Shown here: positions 46,311-56,099 of the stretch, piece after piece
Layout: each line of letters begins with the position of its first letter
Numbering within the stretch: the first letter of the stretch is position 1
Source of the DNA: Phycisphaeraceae bacterium
Lineage (GTDB): Bacteria > Planctomycetota > Phycisphaerae > Phycisphaerales > Phycisphaeraceae
Assembly (NCBI GenBank): GCA_020851465.1
Contig: JADZCR010000001.1
Coordinates: 434,001-498,000 of the forward strand
Reading direction: 5' to 3'
Length of the DNA: 64,000 nucleotides
Notes under the pieces: model-generated
The model's database searches: none
Seen by the model: the letters and a program-made list of their open reading frames with translations, nothing else
What the model was told of the DNA's origin: nothing
Made by a program: the position numbers and the translations under genes

Positions 46311-48059
46311 TCAGGTCTCGACCTTGGCAAGTGTCTCACGCACCTCGCGCATGAGGGGGCGGAGTATGTCTTCAGAAAAATCGAACTGAATACCCGCCGC
46401 TTGAAATAGCTCTGGTAGTGGTCGTGTGCCACCCAGTTGCAGGGCCGCGCGATAATGATTCAGGGCTTTTGTCCGGTCGAGACGGAACTGGAGCCAGAGT
46501 TGCAGCGCACCGAGTTGAGCAATGCCGTATTCGATGTAATAAAACGGATGGTGAAAAAGGTGTAGTTGCGCATGCCAGCGTGTCTCACGGGCAGCTTCGT
46601 GACCGGCGAAATCAATGGATGGATCACTGAAACGACCCAGAATATTCAGCCACGCAGCGTAACGTTCTGCTCGTGAGTGGCCGGGATGTGTGTAGAGCCA
46701 ATGCTGAAATCCATCGACCGTTGCGATCCAGGGAAGGATGCGGATGATTCCTTCGAGCAGGGTGGCTCGTGCACGATTCGCATCCTCTGGCTGTGGATAG
46801 AAAACGTCAAAGTGGTCCGCGCCCATCAATTCCATCGACATGCTGGCCACTTCGCAAAACTCGATCGGCGCGTGTCGCAGAAAAATCAGGGGTTCACTTC
46901 GCGCTGCCAGGTAATGGAATGCGTGGCCGCCTTCGTGGAGTAACGTCTCTACATCGCGCTGGAGACCAGCAGCATTCATGAAGATAAAAGGCTCACGGAT
47001 TTCTTCGAGGGAGCTTTGGTATCCGCCGCCTCGTTTTGCCTTGCGGCTATCCAGGTCCAGATTTCGACCCGGTTTCAGATGGGAGAAATCGCTGCCCAGT
47101 TCCGAAGAGATTCTGTCGAAAATCATCTGGCAACGTGAAACGAGATCTTCACATCGATCCGGCGCGAAGGGTTTGAGCGGCGCACGGTTCCGAGGATCAA
47201 CCGCAAGATCCCACGGTCGCAGACGAGTTAACTCCAGATCCCTGGTGCGACGGGTATTCAACTCCTTCACCAGGGGCATTACTTCGCTTTCAATCGCATC
47301 TGCAAAGCGCATGCAGTGATCGGGAGCGTAGTCGAACCGCATCATCGACTTCCACGAGTAATCGCGAAAATTCTTAAAGCCAGCATTTCGCGCGACCTGT
47401 TCCCGTAGCTTCAACTGTGACTCAAAAATAGTGTCAATCGCATCACGACTCTCAAGGCGGCGGTTCGCAGTGAGCTCCCAGACCTCCTGTCTTGTCGTTC
47501 GATCGGGTTCTTCGAGAAATCGCGCCGCTTGTTGGAGCGTGTACTGCTGGCCGCGATAGCTAACGAGCATCGCACCGTTTATTTTGTCGTATTCAGAAGT
47601 GAGTTTTGCGATCTGTGTCTGGAGCGGGACGTTTTCCGTACGGAAAATATCTACTTCTGTCCGCCACTCTCGGGTCAGGAGGGCATATTTCCCGACACCA
47701 CCCACGGTTTTCAGCTCATCAAGTTGAGTGTGATAGGAGGAAGCTAGATATTTCTTCTGAAGCTCAAAAAATAGTGGTTGGATTTTTGGCCGAATGTTTT
47801 CCAGAAAGTGCAGAAAAGCCTTTTCGATTTCAACGTCATCTGTGTGGCAAGACTTTTCAATATTCCGACGGGAGCCGTATTCAGACATCACTGCGGAAAG
47901 TTCCGACAAATCGAGCAACCATTGATGCAGCTCACCCGCTGAATTAATGGCACGATCTAGCAGAGTCTGATAGAGCGGCTCAACGCGCGCCCAATCAGCG
48001 GGGTTAAGCTCCGCTGGAACAAAAGTACGTGTCGGCACTGGGGGCGTCGCGGTGGTCAT
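46311..48059 (-). CDS. M3-family oligoendopeptidase (PepF-like)
   Basis: A 582-residue cytoplasmic metallopeptidase of M3 length. The zinc site HEGGHAFHYLA is at about residue 372, with the third ligand Glu expected in the following FCEVASMSMEL helix, both in family context. An N-terminal helical region and the YSWKSMMRFDYAPDHCMRF segment also match. Oligoendopeptidases of this family degrade short peptides in the cytoplasm. No signal peptide is seen. It lies 74 bp downstream of argG on the same strand; a shared transcript is possible. Confidence 0.9.
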   Translation of the reverse strand: MTTATPPVPTRTFVPAELNPADWARVEPLYQTLLDRAINSAGELHQWLLDLSELSAVMSEYGSRRNIEKSCHTDDVEIEKAFLHFLENIRPKIQPLFFELQKKYLASSYHTQLDELKTVGGVGKYALLTREWRTEVDIFRTENVPLQTQIAKLTSEYDKINGAMLVSYRGQQYTLQQAARFLEEPDRTTRQEVWELTANRRLESRDAIDTIFESQLKLREQVARNAGFKNFRDYSWKSMMRFDYAPDHCMRFADAIESEVMPLVKELNTRRTRDLELTRLRPWDLAVDPRNRAPLKPFAPDRCEDLVSRCQMIFDRISSELGSDFSHLKPGRNLDLDSRKAKRGGGYQSSLEEIREPFIFMNAAGLQRDVETLLHEGGHAFHYLAARSEPLIFLRHAPIEFCEVASMSMELMGADHFDVFYPQPEDANRARATLLEGIIRILPWIATVDGFQHWLYTHPGHSRAERYAAWLNILGRFSDPSIDFAGHEAARETRWHAQLHLFHHPFYYIEYGIAQLGALQLWLQFRLDRTKALNHYRAALQLGGTRPLPELFQAAGIQFDFSEDILRPLMREVRETLAKVET

Positions 48060-48133
48060 GACCGAAAAGTGTATGCTTCATTTTGTCGGACTGTGAGAAT
48101 ACAACGAGAGCGGAAAATAGCTGCAGGTTGACA

Positions 48134-49378
48134 TCATGTCTTCGGTTTTTGCTTCATGCCGCGAACTTTCATGGGCAGGCCGAAGAGATCGATGAATCCA
48201 CGCGCAGCGGTCACGTCGTAGCCGCTCATGGCGAAGCTTGCGAGCTTTGAGTCGTACAGGCTCTTGGGGCCCTGGCTGTTGACCGCCAGCGCTTTGCCCT
48301 TGAAGAGCTTTACGCGGACGGTACCGGTGACGACTTTGTTTGACTCATCAATGAATGACTGCATCGCTTCGCGCAGTGGGTGGAACCACTGGCCGTAATA
48401 CACCAGCTCGGCATAACGCAGAGCAAGCGTCTGCTTGTAGTGATACAGATCACGCTCCAGCGTGAGTTGTTCGAGAGCTTTATGTGCTTCGTAAAGAATC
48501 GATCCCCCCGGCGTCTCATACACGCCACGTGACTTCATGCCCACGAGTCGATTTTCAACAAGCACCGTCTGACCGATTGCGTGTTTACCGCCGATGCTGT
48601 TGAGTGTTTCGATGACTTGGTGGGCGGCAAGTATTTTCCCGTTCACCGCGACAGGCACACCCTTATCGAAGGTCACACTGACATATTCCGCGGTATTCGG
48701 GGTACGCTCCAGCGGCACCGTGATAGTCAGGCACTTTTTCCAGTTAGGTTCCTGGTCTGGGTGTTCGATTTCGCCGCCTTCATGACTGATGTGCCAGAGA
48801 TTACGGTCCTGCGAGTAGATCTTTTTCTTGCTGGCGGTGATGGGGATTCGATGTTTCTCTGCATACTCAATGGCGGTCTCGCGGTCGTTCAAACCGTCCG
48901 CGAGGAACTTCGGGTCTTTCCATGGGGAGATGATTTTGAGCGACGGATTGAGTGCCATGTAAGTCAACTCAAACCGTACCTGATCGTTACCCTTGCCGGT
49001 CGCACCATGGCCAACGGCGTCCGCCTTGGTCTGCTTCGCAACGAGTACCTGATGCTTGGCGATCAATGGACGGGCGATACTGGTACCCAGCAGATAATCG
49101 CTTTCGTAAATCGCATGCGCCCGGAGCATGGGGAAGCAGAACTGTTCCGCAAACTCTTTCCGCAGATCCTTGACGACTACTTCGTCGGCACCGCTGGCGT
49201 AGGCCTTTTTTTCGATTCCGGCGAGTTCATCACCCTGACCGAGTTCTGCTGCGAAGGCAACCAGCTTCACTCCCGGGTAGCGTGATTTAAGCCAGGGGAG
49301 GATCACGGAGGTATCAAGACCGCCGGAGTAGGCGAGGACGATTTTCCGAGGATTGGATGCATTAGTGGGAGTGGCCAT
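48134..49378 (-). CDS. argG: Argininosuccinate synthase
   Basis: A 414-residue protein of normal length. It shows the N-terminal ATP-pyrophosphatase loop AYSGGLDTSVILPWL, then GHGATGKGNDQVRFE, the ISHEGGEIEHP segment, and a long C-terminal domain ending with GFIDLFGLP. The enzyme joins citrulline and aspartate with ATP to give argininosuccinate, the penultimate step of arginine synthesis. No argH or other arginine genes are near. The gene is divergent from pilT over a 340-bp gap. Confidence 0.96.
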   Translation of the reverse strand: MATPTNASNPRKIVLAYSGGLDTSVILPWLKSRYPGVKLVAFAAELGQGDELAGIEKKAYASGADEVVVKDLRKEFAEQFCFPMLRAHAIYESDYLLGTSIARPLIAKHQVLVAKQTKADAVGHGATGKGNDQVRFELTYMALNPSLKIISPWKDPKFLADGLNDRETAIEYAEKHRIPITASKKKIYSQDRNLWHISHEGGEIEHPDQEPNWKKCLTITVPLERTPNTAEYVSVTFDKGVPVAVNGKILAAHQVIETLNSIGGKHAIGQTVLVENRLVGMKSRGVYETPGGSILYEAHKALEQLTLERDLYHYKQTLALRYAELVYYGQWFHPLREAMQSFIDESNKVVTGTVRVKLFKGKALAVNSQGPKSLYDSKLASFAMSGYDVTAARGFIDLFGLPMKVRGMKQKPKT

Positions 49379-49718
49379 ACGAGTTCCTTGCAGGGTTCGA
49401 GCTAAACAAGGTATCAGGATGCTGTCACTATTGCAGACGCCCCTCTGATTTCGTATTTACAAAGTTAAGTTGAGATGTGATTGCTCACGCAAAGAGTTCA
49501 AGCGATCCTGCCGATTATGCTATCGGACGTTAGCCTTGGTACGAGAAGATGTATGGTTTTTGAGGAATAGTCCGTTCAATCGAGCGAGATGAGCAGAGCG
49601 TAACTCTCGCAGCACTTATCCGACCCCTTCAAACCTCCGATACCTCTTCAGACCCCGGTGTCTGTCCCGAGCCGCGCGGTTACTCTGTTTCATCGGGACG
49701 ACTTGGTGAGGGTGGTGC
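49379..49718. other. Intergenic region between divergent argG and pilT
   Basis: 340 bp with no gene seen. Promoters for both directions should lie here, but I see no clear -35/-10 pair and no ARG-box-like palindrome. Confidence 0.45.
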
Positions 49719-50774
49719 ATGGAAATCGACACGATCTGCAAGACCGCGATGGAATTGGGCGCATCCGACGTACACATTGTCGCAGGTCATGTACCCATGA
49801 TGCGCCTGCATCAGGTCATGACAGCAATGGACTATCCCGTCGTCACTCCAGAGAGTGCGATGAGGATGTTCAAGCACATGGCAAGCAACGAGCACGTGCT
49901 CCGTTTTGAAAAGATCAAAGACAGCGACTTTTCCTATGAAATCCCCGGCTTGGGACGCTTCCGTGTCAACGCGCACATGCAGCGGCAGACCGTGGCGATT
50001 GCCATGCGTGGTATCAAGGAAAAGATTCCGCCCATGAAGGATCTGAACTTGCCGGAAGTCATTGCCCGGCTGACGTATTTACCGCGCGGGCTAGTGCTGG
50101 TCACGGGAGATACAGGTTCGGGCAAATCCACCACGCTTGCGGCCATGATCCAGGCGATGAATGATCGTTACCACAAGCACATCATCACTCTGGAAGATCC
50201 GATCGAATACAAGTTCGTCAGCAGCCGCTGCACGATTGAGCAGCGCGAGCTGGGCGACGATACGCCGAGCTTCGCCAGTGGTTTGCGTCACGTATTGCGT
50301 CAGGATCCGGACATCATTCTGGTCGGAGAAATGCGGGATCTGGAGACGACAGCAGCGGCCATCACAGCCGCGGAAACCGGCCACCTGGTGCTCAGCACGC
50401 TGCACACGGTCAACGCTTCACAGACGGTGGAGCGCATCATCGACATGTACCCGGCCGACCAGCAGAACCAGATTCGTTCCATGCTTGCCAACACACTGCA
50501 GGCGGTCATCAGCCAGACGTTGTTCAAGCGGACAGACAAGAAGGGCATGTGTCCGGCGGTGGAAGTGATGCTGTGCACCCCAGCGGTGCGGAACCTGATC
50601 CGTGAAAACCGTGCGTTTGAGATTCCTAACGTGATCGAGACCAACCGTGCCATGGGCATGAAGAGCCTGGATAACGCGATCGCTGAGCTTTATTTCAACG
50701 GCATGATCAGCCGTGAAGACGCGGTAGCGCAGGCTGCATTCCCGGACAAGCTCGAACGCATGCTGGCGGCGTGA
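49719..50774 (+). CDS. pilT: Type IV pilus retraction ATPase PilT
   Basis: A 351-residue hexameric secretion ATPase. Visible motifs are Walker A GDTGSGKST (130-138), the Asp box LEDPIEY near 159, Walker B ILVGEMRD (200-207), the His box GHLVLSTLHT (221-230) and a C-terminal region with the AIRNL-like PAVRNLIRENR motif. PilT disassembles pilus filaments at the inner membrane to drive twitching and surface attachment. It is the first gene of a plus-strand pilus cluster and precedes pilC by 99 bp. Confidence 0.93.
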   Translation: MEIDTICKTAMELGASDVHIVAGHVPMMRLHQVMTAMDYPVVTPESAMRMFKHMASNEHVLRFEKIKDSDFSYEIPGLGRFRVNAHMQRQTVAIAMRGIKEKIPPMKDLNLPEVIARLTYLPRGLVLVTGDTGSGKSTTLAAMIQAMNDRYHKHIITLEDPIEYKFVSSRCTIEQRELGDDTPSFASGLRHVLRQDPDIILVGEMRDLETTAAAITAAETGHLVLSTLHTVNASQTVERIIDMYPADQQNQIRSMLANTLQAVISQTLFKRTDKKGMCPAVEVMLCTPAVRNLIRENRAFEIPNVIETNRAMGMKSLDNAIAELYFNGMISREDAVAQAAFPDKLERMLAA

Positions 50775-50873
50775 GGATTGATGAGGCGTACCCAGCGCAC
50801 CATGAAGGAGGCAGTCGTGGCGTTGTTGGACATTTTGCACTTTATTTTTTGCGCTTTGAACTGAGGCTTTCCC

Positions 50874-52097
50874 ATGCCTAATTACCGCTATCAGATGCGG
50901 ACCCCAGGGGGGCAGACGACCGTCGGTATGACCACGGCGGATAACGCCATGGCCGCCGCCTCAGCTCTTCGAGCTCAAGGCAACCAGGTTCTCCAGCTCG
51001 TTCCTGTCACCGCGCAGCGAAAGACAGCCAATGACATCCTCAAGATGCTCAATCAGGGTTCAGGTCCATCACAGCGCGATGTACTCAACTTTACATCGCA
51101 ACTGGCGGTGATGGTCCGTGCTGGTATTTCGCTTCGTGCTGCAATCGAAGGTATCGCTGAGCAGACGGAGAATGTGAAGTTCAAACATATTCTGCTCCAG
51201 GTGAAGCAGGACGTGGAGTCGGGCAAGCAGTTCAGCGAGGCACTTCAACGACATCCAAAGCTATTCAACCCGCTTTATGTCAACATGGTCCGCGCCTCGG
51301 AAATGTCGGGTTCATTCAGCCAGATGCTTGACCGCATCGCGGCGTATCTCGCTCAACAGATCGAAACGCGGGCCATGGTCATCGGAGCCATGATTTATCC
51401 CGGCGTGATTGGCACGCTGGCGGTTGCGGTAACCATTTTCCTGCTGACGTTCGTACTTCCAAAGTTTGCCGCAGTTTTTGCGGGTAAAGAAGCTGCCATG
51501 CCCTGGCCCACAGTTTTTCTGATGGCCTTATCGCGTTTCATGGTCGAATGGTGGTGGCTGGTCATCATGGGAATGGTTGCCGGGGTGGTGACGTTCATCA
51601 TGTTTGTGCGCACGGAAGTCGGCGGGATCTGGTTTGATCGCGTCAAACTTAACACTCCGATTTTCAAGCGTATGTTTAAGGCTCTCTATATCAGCCGGTC
51701 GCTTCACACGATGGGTGAATTGGTCAATGCCGGCGTGCCCATGCTCGACACGCTTGCGATCACCGGCGATATCAGCGGCAACCGATTATTCCGCAAGCTC
51801 TGGCGCTCGGTCTATGCGTCGGTCAAGACCGGCAAGAAAATCGCCCACCCGATGCAGAAAAATCCGCTCCTGCCTAAAAGCGTCGTACAGATGATTTCGG
51901 CGGGTGAGGAATCAGGCAAACTCGGCGAGGTGCTCGACGAGGTGAGTACTTTCTATTCCAAGCAACTCCGTGAAGCGATCAAGACCTGCACCAGCATGAT
52001 CGAGCCGGTGATGATCATGTTCATGGGTGGAGTCGTCGGCTTCATCGCTATGGCGATCATTCTGCCCATCTTCAAGCTGTCAACGCTGGTGAAGTAA
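50874..52097 (+). CDS. pilC: Type IV pilus/type II secretion inner-membrane platform protein PilC
   Basis: A 407-residue GspF/PilC protein. It has an N-terminal soluble region, two GspF repeats with FTSQLAVMVRAGISL and HTMGELVNAGVPMLDTL, and three membrane helices including a long pair at about 180-245 and a final one near the C-terminus (MIEPVMIMFMGGVVGFIAMAIILP). GAGG lies 7 bases before the ATG. It forms the platform on which pilins assemble and couples to the PilT/PilB motors. No pilB is present here. Confidence 0.93.
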   Translation: MPNYRYQMRTPGGQTTVGMTTADNAMAAASALRAQGNQVLQLVPVTAQRKTANDILKMLNQGSGPSQRDVLNFTSQLAVMVRAGISLRAAIEGIAEQTENVKFKHILLQVKQDVESGKQFSEALQRHPKLFNPLYVNMVRASEMSGSFSQMLDRIAAYLAQQIETRAMVIGAMIYPGVIGTLAVAVTIFLLTFVLPKFAAVFAGKEAAMPWPTVFLMALSRFMVEWWWLVIMGMVAGVVTFIMFVRTEVGGIWFDRVKLNTPIFKRMFKALYISRSLHTMGELVNAGVPMLDTLAITGDISGNRLFRKLWRSVYASVKTGKKIAHPMQKNPLLPKSVVQMISAGEESGKLGEVLDEVSTFYSKQLREAIKTCTSMIEPVMIMFMGGVVGFIAMAIILPIFKLSTLVK

Positions 52098-52193
52098 GGG
52101 ATAGGTTGAACCGGAGCCGTAAAAGATTCGAGGATGACGCTTTCCGGTTTGCATAAGGCTCCGCTGAATGGTTTGGTTGGAACAAGGCAGCTT

Positions 52194-52814
52194 ATGCGCA
52201 GTAACGAAAACAGCGTGTCTGCCGGTTGCGGAAGACGAGTCGGGATGGTTTCCGGCTCAGGGCGATCCGCCATCCGCCGCCGGTTCCGCCGTAGTCGCGG
52301 CTTTACGCTCATCGAAGCCGCGCTGACTACGGTTATTGTCGGCACCGGTGTGCTGGCGATTGTTGCTGCGCAGCAGGCATATCACCGTAAAAACGACTGG
52401 GCGCAACGCACAGGTACCGCTGTGCTGCTGGCTAATGAGCTGCGCGAGCTGACACTCACTCTGCCGCAGCACGATCCGATTGATCCAACCCACATGGGGC
52501 CAGAATCGAACGAAACCAGTGTTTCGCAATATGACGATCTTGACGACTTTGCGGGCACGGTGGTCGGCGGAGTCGGCTCGGGAACAACATTCAGCCCGCC
52601 GATCAATGCGCTCAAACAGACCGTGCCGAACCTTAATGGCTGGAGTCAGACGATTAGCGTGGCGAACGTACTCGACGACAACATCAGCACTACTTTTACG
52701 CAGCCGTTAGGAACGACCCGGCTGATGCGTGTAAGCGTGGATATTTATTACCAGGCACCTGGGGCAGCGACGCCGATGTTAATGACCAACCTGACGTGGG
52801 TAGTGGGTGAGTAA
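52194..52814 (+). CDS. Prepilin-type minor pseudopilin (PilV/PulG-like)
   Basis: About 206 residues from the ATG at 52194, chosen for the AAGG 7 bases upstream; the frame opens earlier. A long basic leader (~35 residues) ends at the prepilin peptidase site RGFTLIE. A hydrophobic helix (ALTTVIVGTGVLAIVAA) follows, then a globular domain with a Thr/Asn-rich beta region. The mature N-terminus and its conserved Glu5 mark it as a type IV pilin-like subunit. It follows pilC by 96 bp. Confidence 0.82.
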   Translation: MRSNENSVSAGCGRRVGMVSGSGRSAIRRRFRRSRGFTLIEAALTTVIVGTGVLAIVAAQQAYHRKNDWAQRTGTAVLLANELRELTLTLPQHDPIDPTHMGPESNETSVSQYDDLDDFAGTVVGGVGSGTTFSPPINALKQTVPNLNGWSQTISVANVLDDNISTTFTQPLGTTRLMRVSVDIYYQAPGAATPMLMTNLTWVVGE

Positions 52815-52889
52815 GCAGTTAAACCGAGGAGGGCATGCGGTAGAGGTGAAAATAACGGAGGCGTGGCTTAGCGGAAAAGGTTGCCCAGT

Positions 52890-55121
52890 ATGAGTTTTTC
52901 ACAACAAAATATCGCCTCTCCAGTACGCCGACGCTTCCGGCGTGAGCGCGGTGCCGCGGCCATTCTGGCCATGATGTTTCTGGTGATCTTCTCATCACTG
53001 GCAGCGGCGATGGCGATCGTATCCCAAGGAAACCTCGCGACTGCTGACTCCAACCTCAAAATGAATCGCGCCCTTGCTGCGGCGGAGACTGGCATGCGGT
53101 TCATGGTCTATCGCATTAATCAGGAATCGGCCAAGATCACTACACGCGCTGGCCTCATTGATGGAACAAACGCACCTGCTTTGTGGACGGCCCTTCGTAA
53201 TGCATTACAAACCTCTTTTACCGGTGAAGTTCACAACCTGTCCGAGCCGAGTTTGAATGGCTCGACGTTGACCATCGGCCCAATTGCTGTTGGTCCTAAT
53301 TCCCCTACATTCATCGCTACGCTCACTCCGCATCCATTGGCAGGGGAGAACTACAACGCTGCCTATTATCAGCGGCCACCCTATAGCCAGATGGTTCCGG
53401 CGGTCTCAAGCAGCAACCCGCTCGATTCAACATGGATCCGCGTGAAGGTTTCCGCATCCGATGGTCCGGTCGGAAGACAGATTACGCGATCGATCTCCAT
53501 GGATTTCAAACTAGAGAAGAAGATTCGCTTTGCGGTTCTTTCCAAGAGTCGCGTCATGATCGGGGCCAACGTGATGATTGAGGGGCCGATCGGCAGCCGG
53601 TTTACCGACACGAATCTCACGAACGGACACCCGGTTCAGATGCAAAGCGATTTTGCCGGCCTGGATACCGCGCTCGATGCCTCACTGACACCGTTCATCA
53701 ACACACTCAAGACCAACGATGTGAATGGTGATAATCGGCTGAACGTCAACGATGCCGCTGAGATCAATGGCATGACGAACCCGGCGCAATACGACAAAAA
53801 TGGTGACGGCTACATCGAGGACTACGACTTTTTCCTCGCCCGGTTTGACGCCAATGCAGACGGCAAGATTAGCAATTCCGAGTTGAATACCGCCGGCGAT
53901 GTTCGTCGCGCACAGCTCATGGCACTGATCGATACGTTCGGTGATCCGACACGATCGGGATACAACGACGGATTTATCGACAACAGCGATCGATACGCGA
54001 AGATCAAGGGCAGTGTGTTGTTTACCGCGGCGATGGCGGGGTGGAATAACGGTGCGGCGGGGGGAGCGTACCAAAACTATTTTCAAGGGCCGATCCGACC
54101 AGACACCGGACAGTCACCCATTCAGTTCGAGGCCAGCGACGCCAGCGTCCATCAGTTTGAGGCTGACGATTTTGATGTGACTACCTACCGCAATCTCGCT
54201 ACCGGTGATCTGGCCGCACAAGCGGCAACACAAGCGGCACAATACAACCCGGCTGATCCTTCATCGCCTCGGCCGCTGGGTACACAGGTTCGTGAAGCGG
54301 TTCCCTATGGATCGCAGCACCCGTATGACTTCTACGACCGCCCCGTGTACGAAAACATGACGTTCACCAACGTCAAGATTCCCAAAGGCACCAACGCACT
54401 TTTCAAGAACTGCAAATTTATCGGTTGCACTTTTGTTGAGACCACCAAAGACAATACGGACACCTACTACAACTACGTCGGCATGCAGCAGGCTGATGGC
54501 TCACCGCTGCACCCGGAGAAAACAGCAACGGTGAACGGTGGGGTAGTCAGCGATACCAAGCCGTTATCAAACAATCTCCGTTTTGACGGCTGCACATTTG
54601 AAGGAGCGGTAGTCAGCGACGCGACGACGTCGTTTACCAACGCCCGCAACAAACTGTCTTTCACCGGAACGACGAAATTCGACCCCAATGCAGCGAGCCT
54701 GACTGCGTCACAAAAGTTGCTTTTCAAGCGGAGCACGCTTCTGGCCCCGAATTATTCGGTGGAGATGGGTACGTTTATCAATCCCAGTGATAGCAAGGAG
54801 ACCGTCAATCTTTCGGGCACCATTGTGGCTGGCGTTGTGGATATGCGCGGACAGGTGAAAGTGGACGGTACGTTGCTTACGACCTTTATGCCTCAAAATG
54901 GCACGGGGCCGGTGACGGGAAATACCAGCCCGGACTTCAATACGACGCTCGGATACTTTGCATCGACCAACGGTGACAAGGAAGGCGAGCTACCCACCAC
55001 GGCATATGGTCTTGGTGTGATTCAGATTCGCTACAACAAAGATCTTCCGTTACCTGATGGCATCCTTGGGCCGATCAGTCTCACACCGAATACGGCAACG
55101 TATTTTGAGGGAGGAAATTGA
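52890..55121 (+). CDS. PilX-like pilus protein with EF-hand-type calcium loops
   Basis: About 743 residues. The basic N-terminus ends in RERGAAAILAMMFLVIFSSL, a PilX-type leader and helix with an Ala-rich tail. At about residues 274-335 three tandem Asp/Asn-rich loops read DVNGDNRLNVND, DKNGDGYIEDYD and DANADGKISNSE, the DxDxDG pattern of EF-hand or dockerin-like calcium sites; a weaker fourth follows. The C-terminal half has pentapeptide-like strands (MTFTNVKIPKG, LFKNCKFIGCTF) and a beta-rich end. It could be a large minor pilin or pilus-tip adhesin. The frame opens at 52881, but the ATG at 52890 is the natural start. The next gene overlaps the end region closely. Confidence 0.78.
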   Translation: MSFSQQNIASPVRRRFRRERGAAAILAMMFLVIFSSLAAAMAIVSQGNLATADSNLKMNRALAAAETGMRFMVYRINQESAKITTRAGLIDGTNAPALWTALRNALQTSFTGEVHNLSEPSLNGSTLTIGPIAVGPNSPTFIATLTPHPLAGENYNAAYYQRPPYSQMVPAVSSSNPLDSTWIRVKVSASDGPVGRQITRSISMDFKLEKKIRFAVLSKSRVMIGANVMIEGPIGSRFTDTNLTNGHPVQMQSDFAGLDTALDASLTPFINTLKTNDVNGDNRLNVNDAAEINGMTNPAQYDKNGDGYIEDYDFFLARFDANADGKISNSELNTAGDVRRAQLMALIDTFGDPTRSGYNDGFIDNSDRYAKIKGSVLFTAAMAGWNNGAAGGAYQNYFQGPIRPDTGQSPIQFEASDASVHQFEADDFDVTTYRNLATGDLAAQAATQAAQYNPADPSSPRPLGTQVREAVPYGSQHPYDFYDRPVYENMTFTNVKIPKGTNALFKNCKFIGCTFVETTKDNTDTYYNYVGMQQADGSPLHPEKTATVNGGVVSDTKPLSNNLRFDGCTFEGAVVSDATTSFTNARNKLSFTGTTKFDPNAASLTASQKLLFKRSTLLAPNYSVEMGTFINPSDSKETVNLSGTIVAGVVDMRGQVKVDGTLLTTFMPQNGTGPVTGNTSPDFNTTLGYFASTNGDKEGELPTTAYGLGVIQIRYNKDLPLPDGILGPISLTPNTATYFEGGN

Positions 55122-55125
55122 TCGG

Positions 55126-55779
55126 ATGGCCGATCGTGTTGGAAAGCACGGACTCGATATGAAATTCAACTGTTCGACAATACGCGATCACCGGCTGCCG
55201 GCTGCCAGCCGTCGTGGCCTCAGTCTCGTCGAGACCCTGATAGCTCTGGCGATCACCGCGATGTTGTTGACCGCCACGATGGTTGCGACCGATGCGAGCT
55301 TCCGCGCGTATGCGGATTCCTGTGAACAGGCCAGCGCGCAGGCCGGCACACGGATGATTACCAATCGACTGCTGATGCTCGTGCGCACCAGCACCGCCCA
55401 CGGCCCGCTTCTGCCTGATGGCGCGCACAGCCCGCCCGTTACTCTCAACGGCAACACCATCACCAGCAACTACCTCGAACTCATCGACCCCAGCGGTAAC
55501 GAAATCACCATCGAATATCGTTCCGCTTCGAGCGAGCTTTGGCTCATCACGATTCCCGCAGGGTCAACTACGGCACAGGAGCAGCCGCTTATCGGCGGCG
55601 TGACCGCATGCACCTTCTACGCATTGCGTAAGGAGGACAATGACGGCCTGCTTGTCCTGGACCGTGCGACGATGGACCTGACCGTACGTCCTGGAGCCGA
55701 CGCGACTTTGCCGCTCGAAAACGGCAACGTGTCGGACATCCGCATCATCGCATCCACGAAGCCTCGCAAGGTCGATTAA
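55126..55779 (+). CDS. Prepilin-type minor pseudopilin (PulJ-like)
   Basis: About 217 residues from the ATG at 55126; GGAGG lies 11 bases upstream inside the end of the previous gene, and the intergenic distance is only 4 bp. The cleavage site SRRGLSLVETLIALAITAMLL is the mature N-terminus of a PulJ/GspJ-type pseudopilin with Glu5. The globular part carries a SNYLELIDPSGNEITIEYR beta segment. It completes a set of three pilin-like genes and is probably translationally coupled to the PilX-like gene. Confidence 0.82.
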   Translation: MADRVGKHGLDMKFNCSTIRDHRLPAASRRGLSLVETLIALAITAMLLTATMVATDASFRAYADSCEQASAQAGTRMITNRLLMLVRTSTAHGPLLPDGAHSPPVTLNGNTITSNYLELIDPSGNEITIEYRSASSELWLITIPAGSTTAQEQPLIGGVTACTFYALRKEDNDGLLVLDRATMDLTVRPGADATLPLENGNVSDIRIIASTKPRKVD

Positions 55780-56099
55780 ATCCACCTTGCGGCGACTCCG
55801 AAGAAGTGGCCGAGGTTGAGTTATCACTCCTATTTGAATATTCACGGTTAAGCGACTAATCGCGGTGGCGTTGTCGTTGTGCATTTGTTTTGTGGGTATT
55901 GCATTTCTGTTGGATTCATGTCCTGTCGGTGTTGCGGGTTGTAGGGGCTGACGAACGAGAAAGCTCGCGAAATCATTTTCTTGATGGTCGCCTCTTGAAA
56001 AAGTGAATCGTACGTTTGGCGTAACCTCGCCTCGCAGGGGACCGCGCCCGTTGTGGGCAACGGCCAGGCAACAACCGCGAGGATCGTGAAAGGGGATTT
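55780..56099. other. 320-bp leader upstream of the fibro-slime gene
   Basis: No gene seen. Short stems (CGAG/CTCG near 55960 and GCCC/GGGC near 56047) do not match a riboswitch class I recognise, including c-di-GMP types. GGGGA lies 4-5 bases before the ATG at 56100. Confidence 0.4.
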
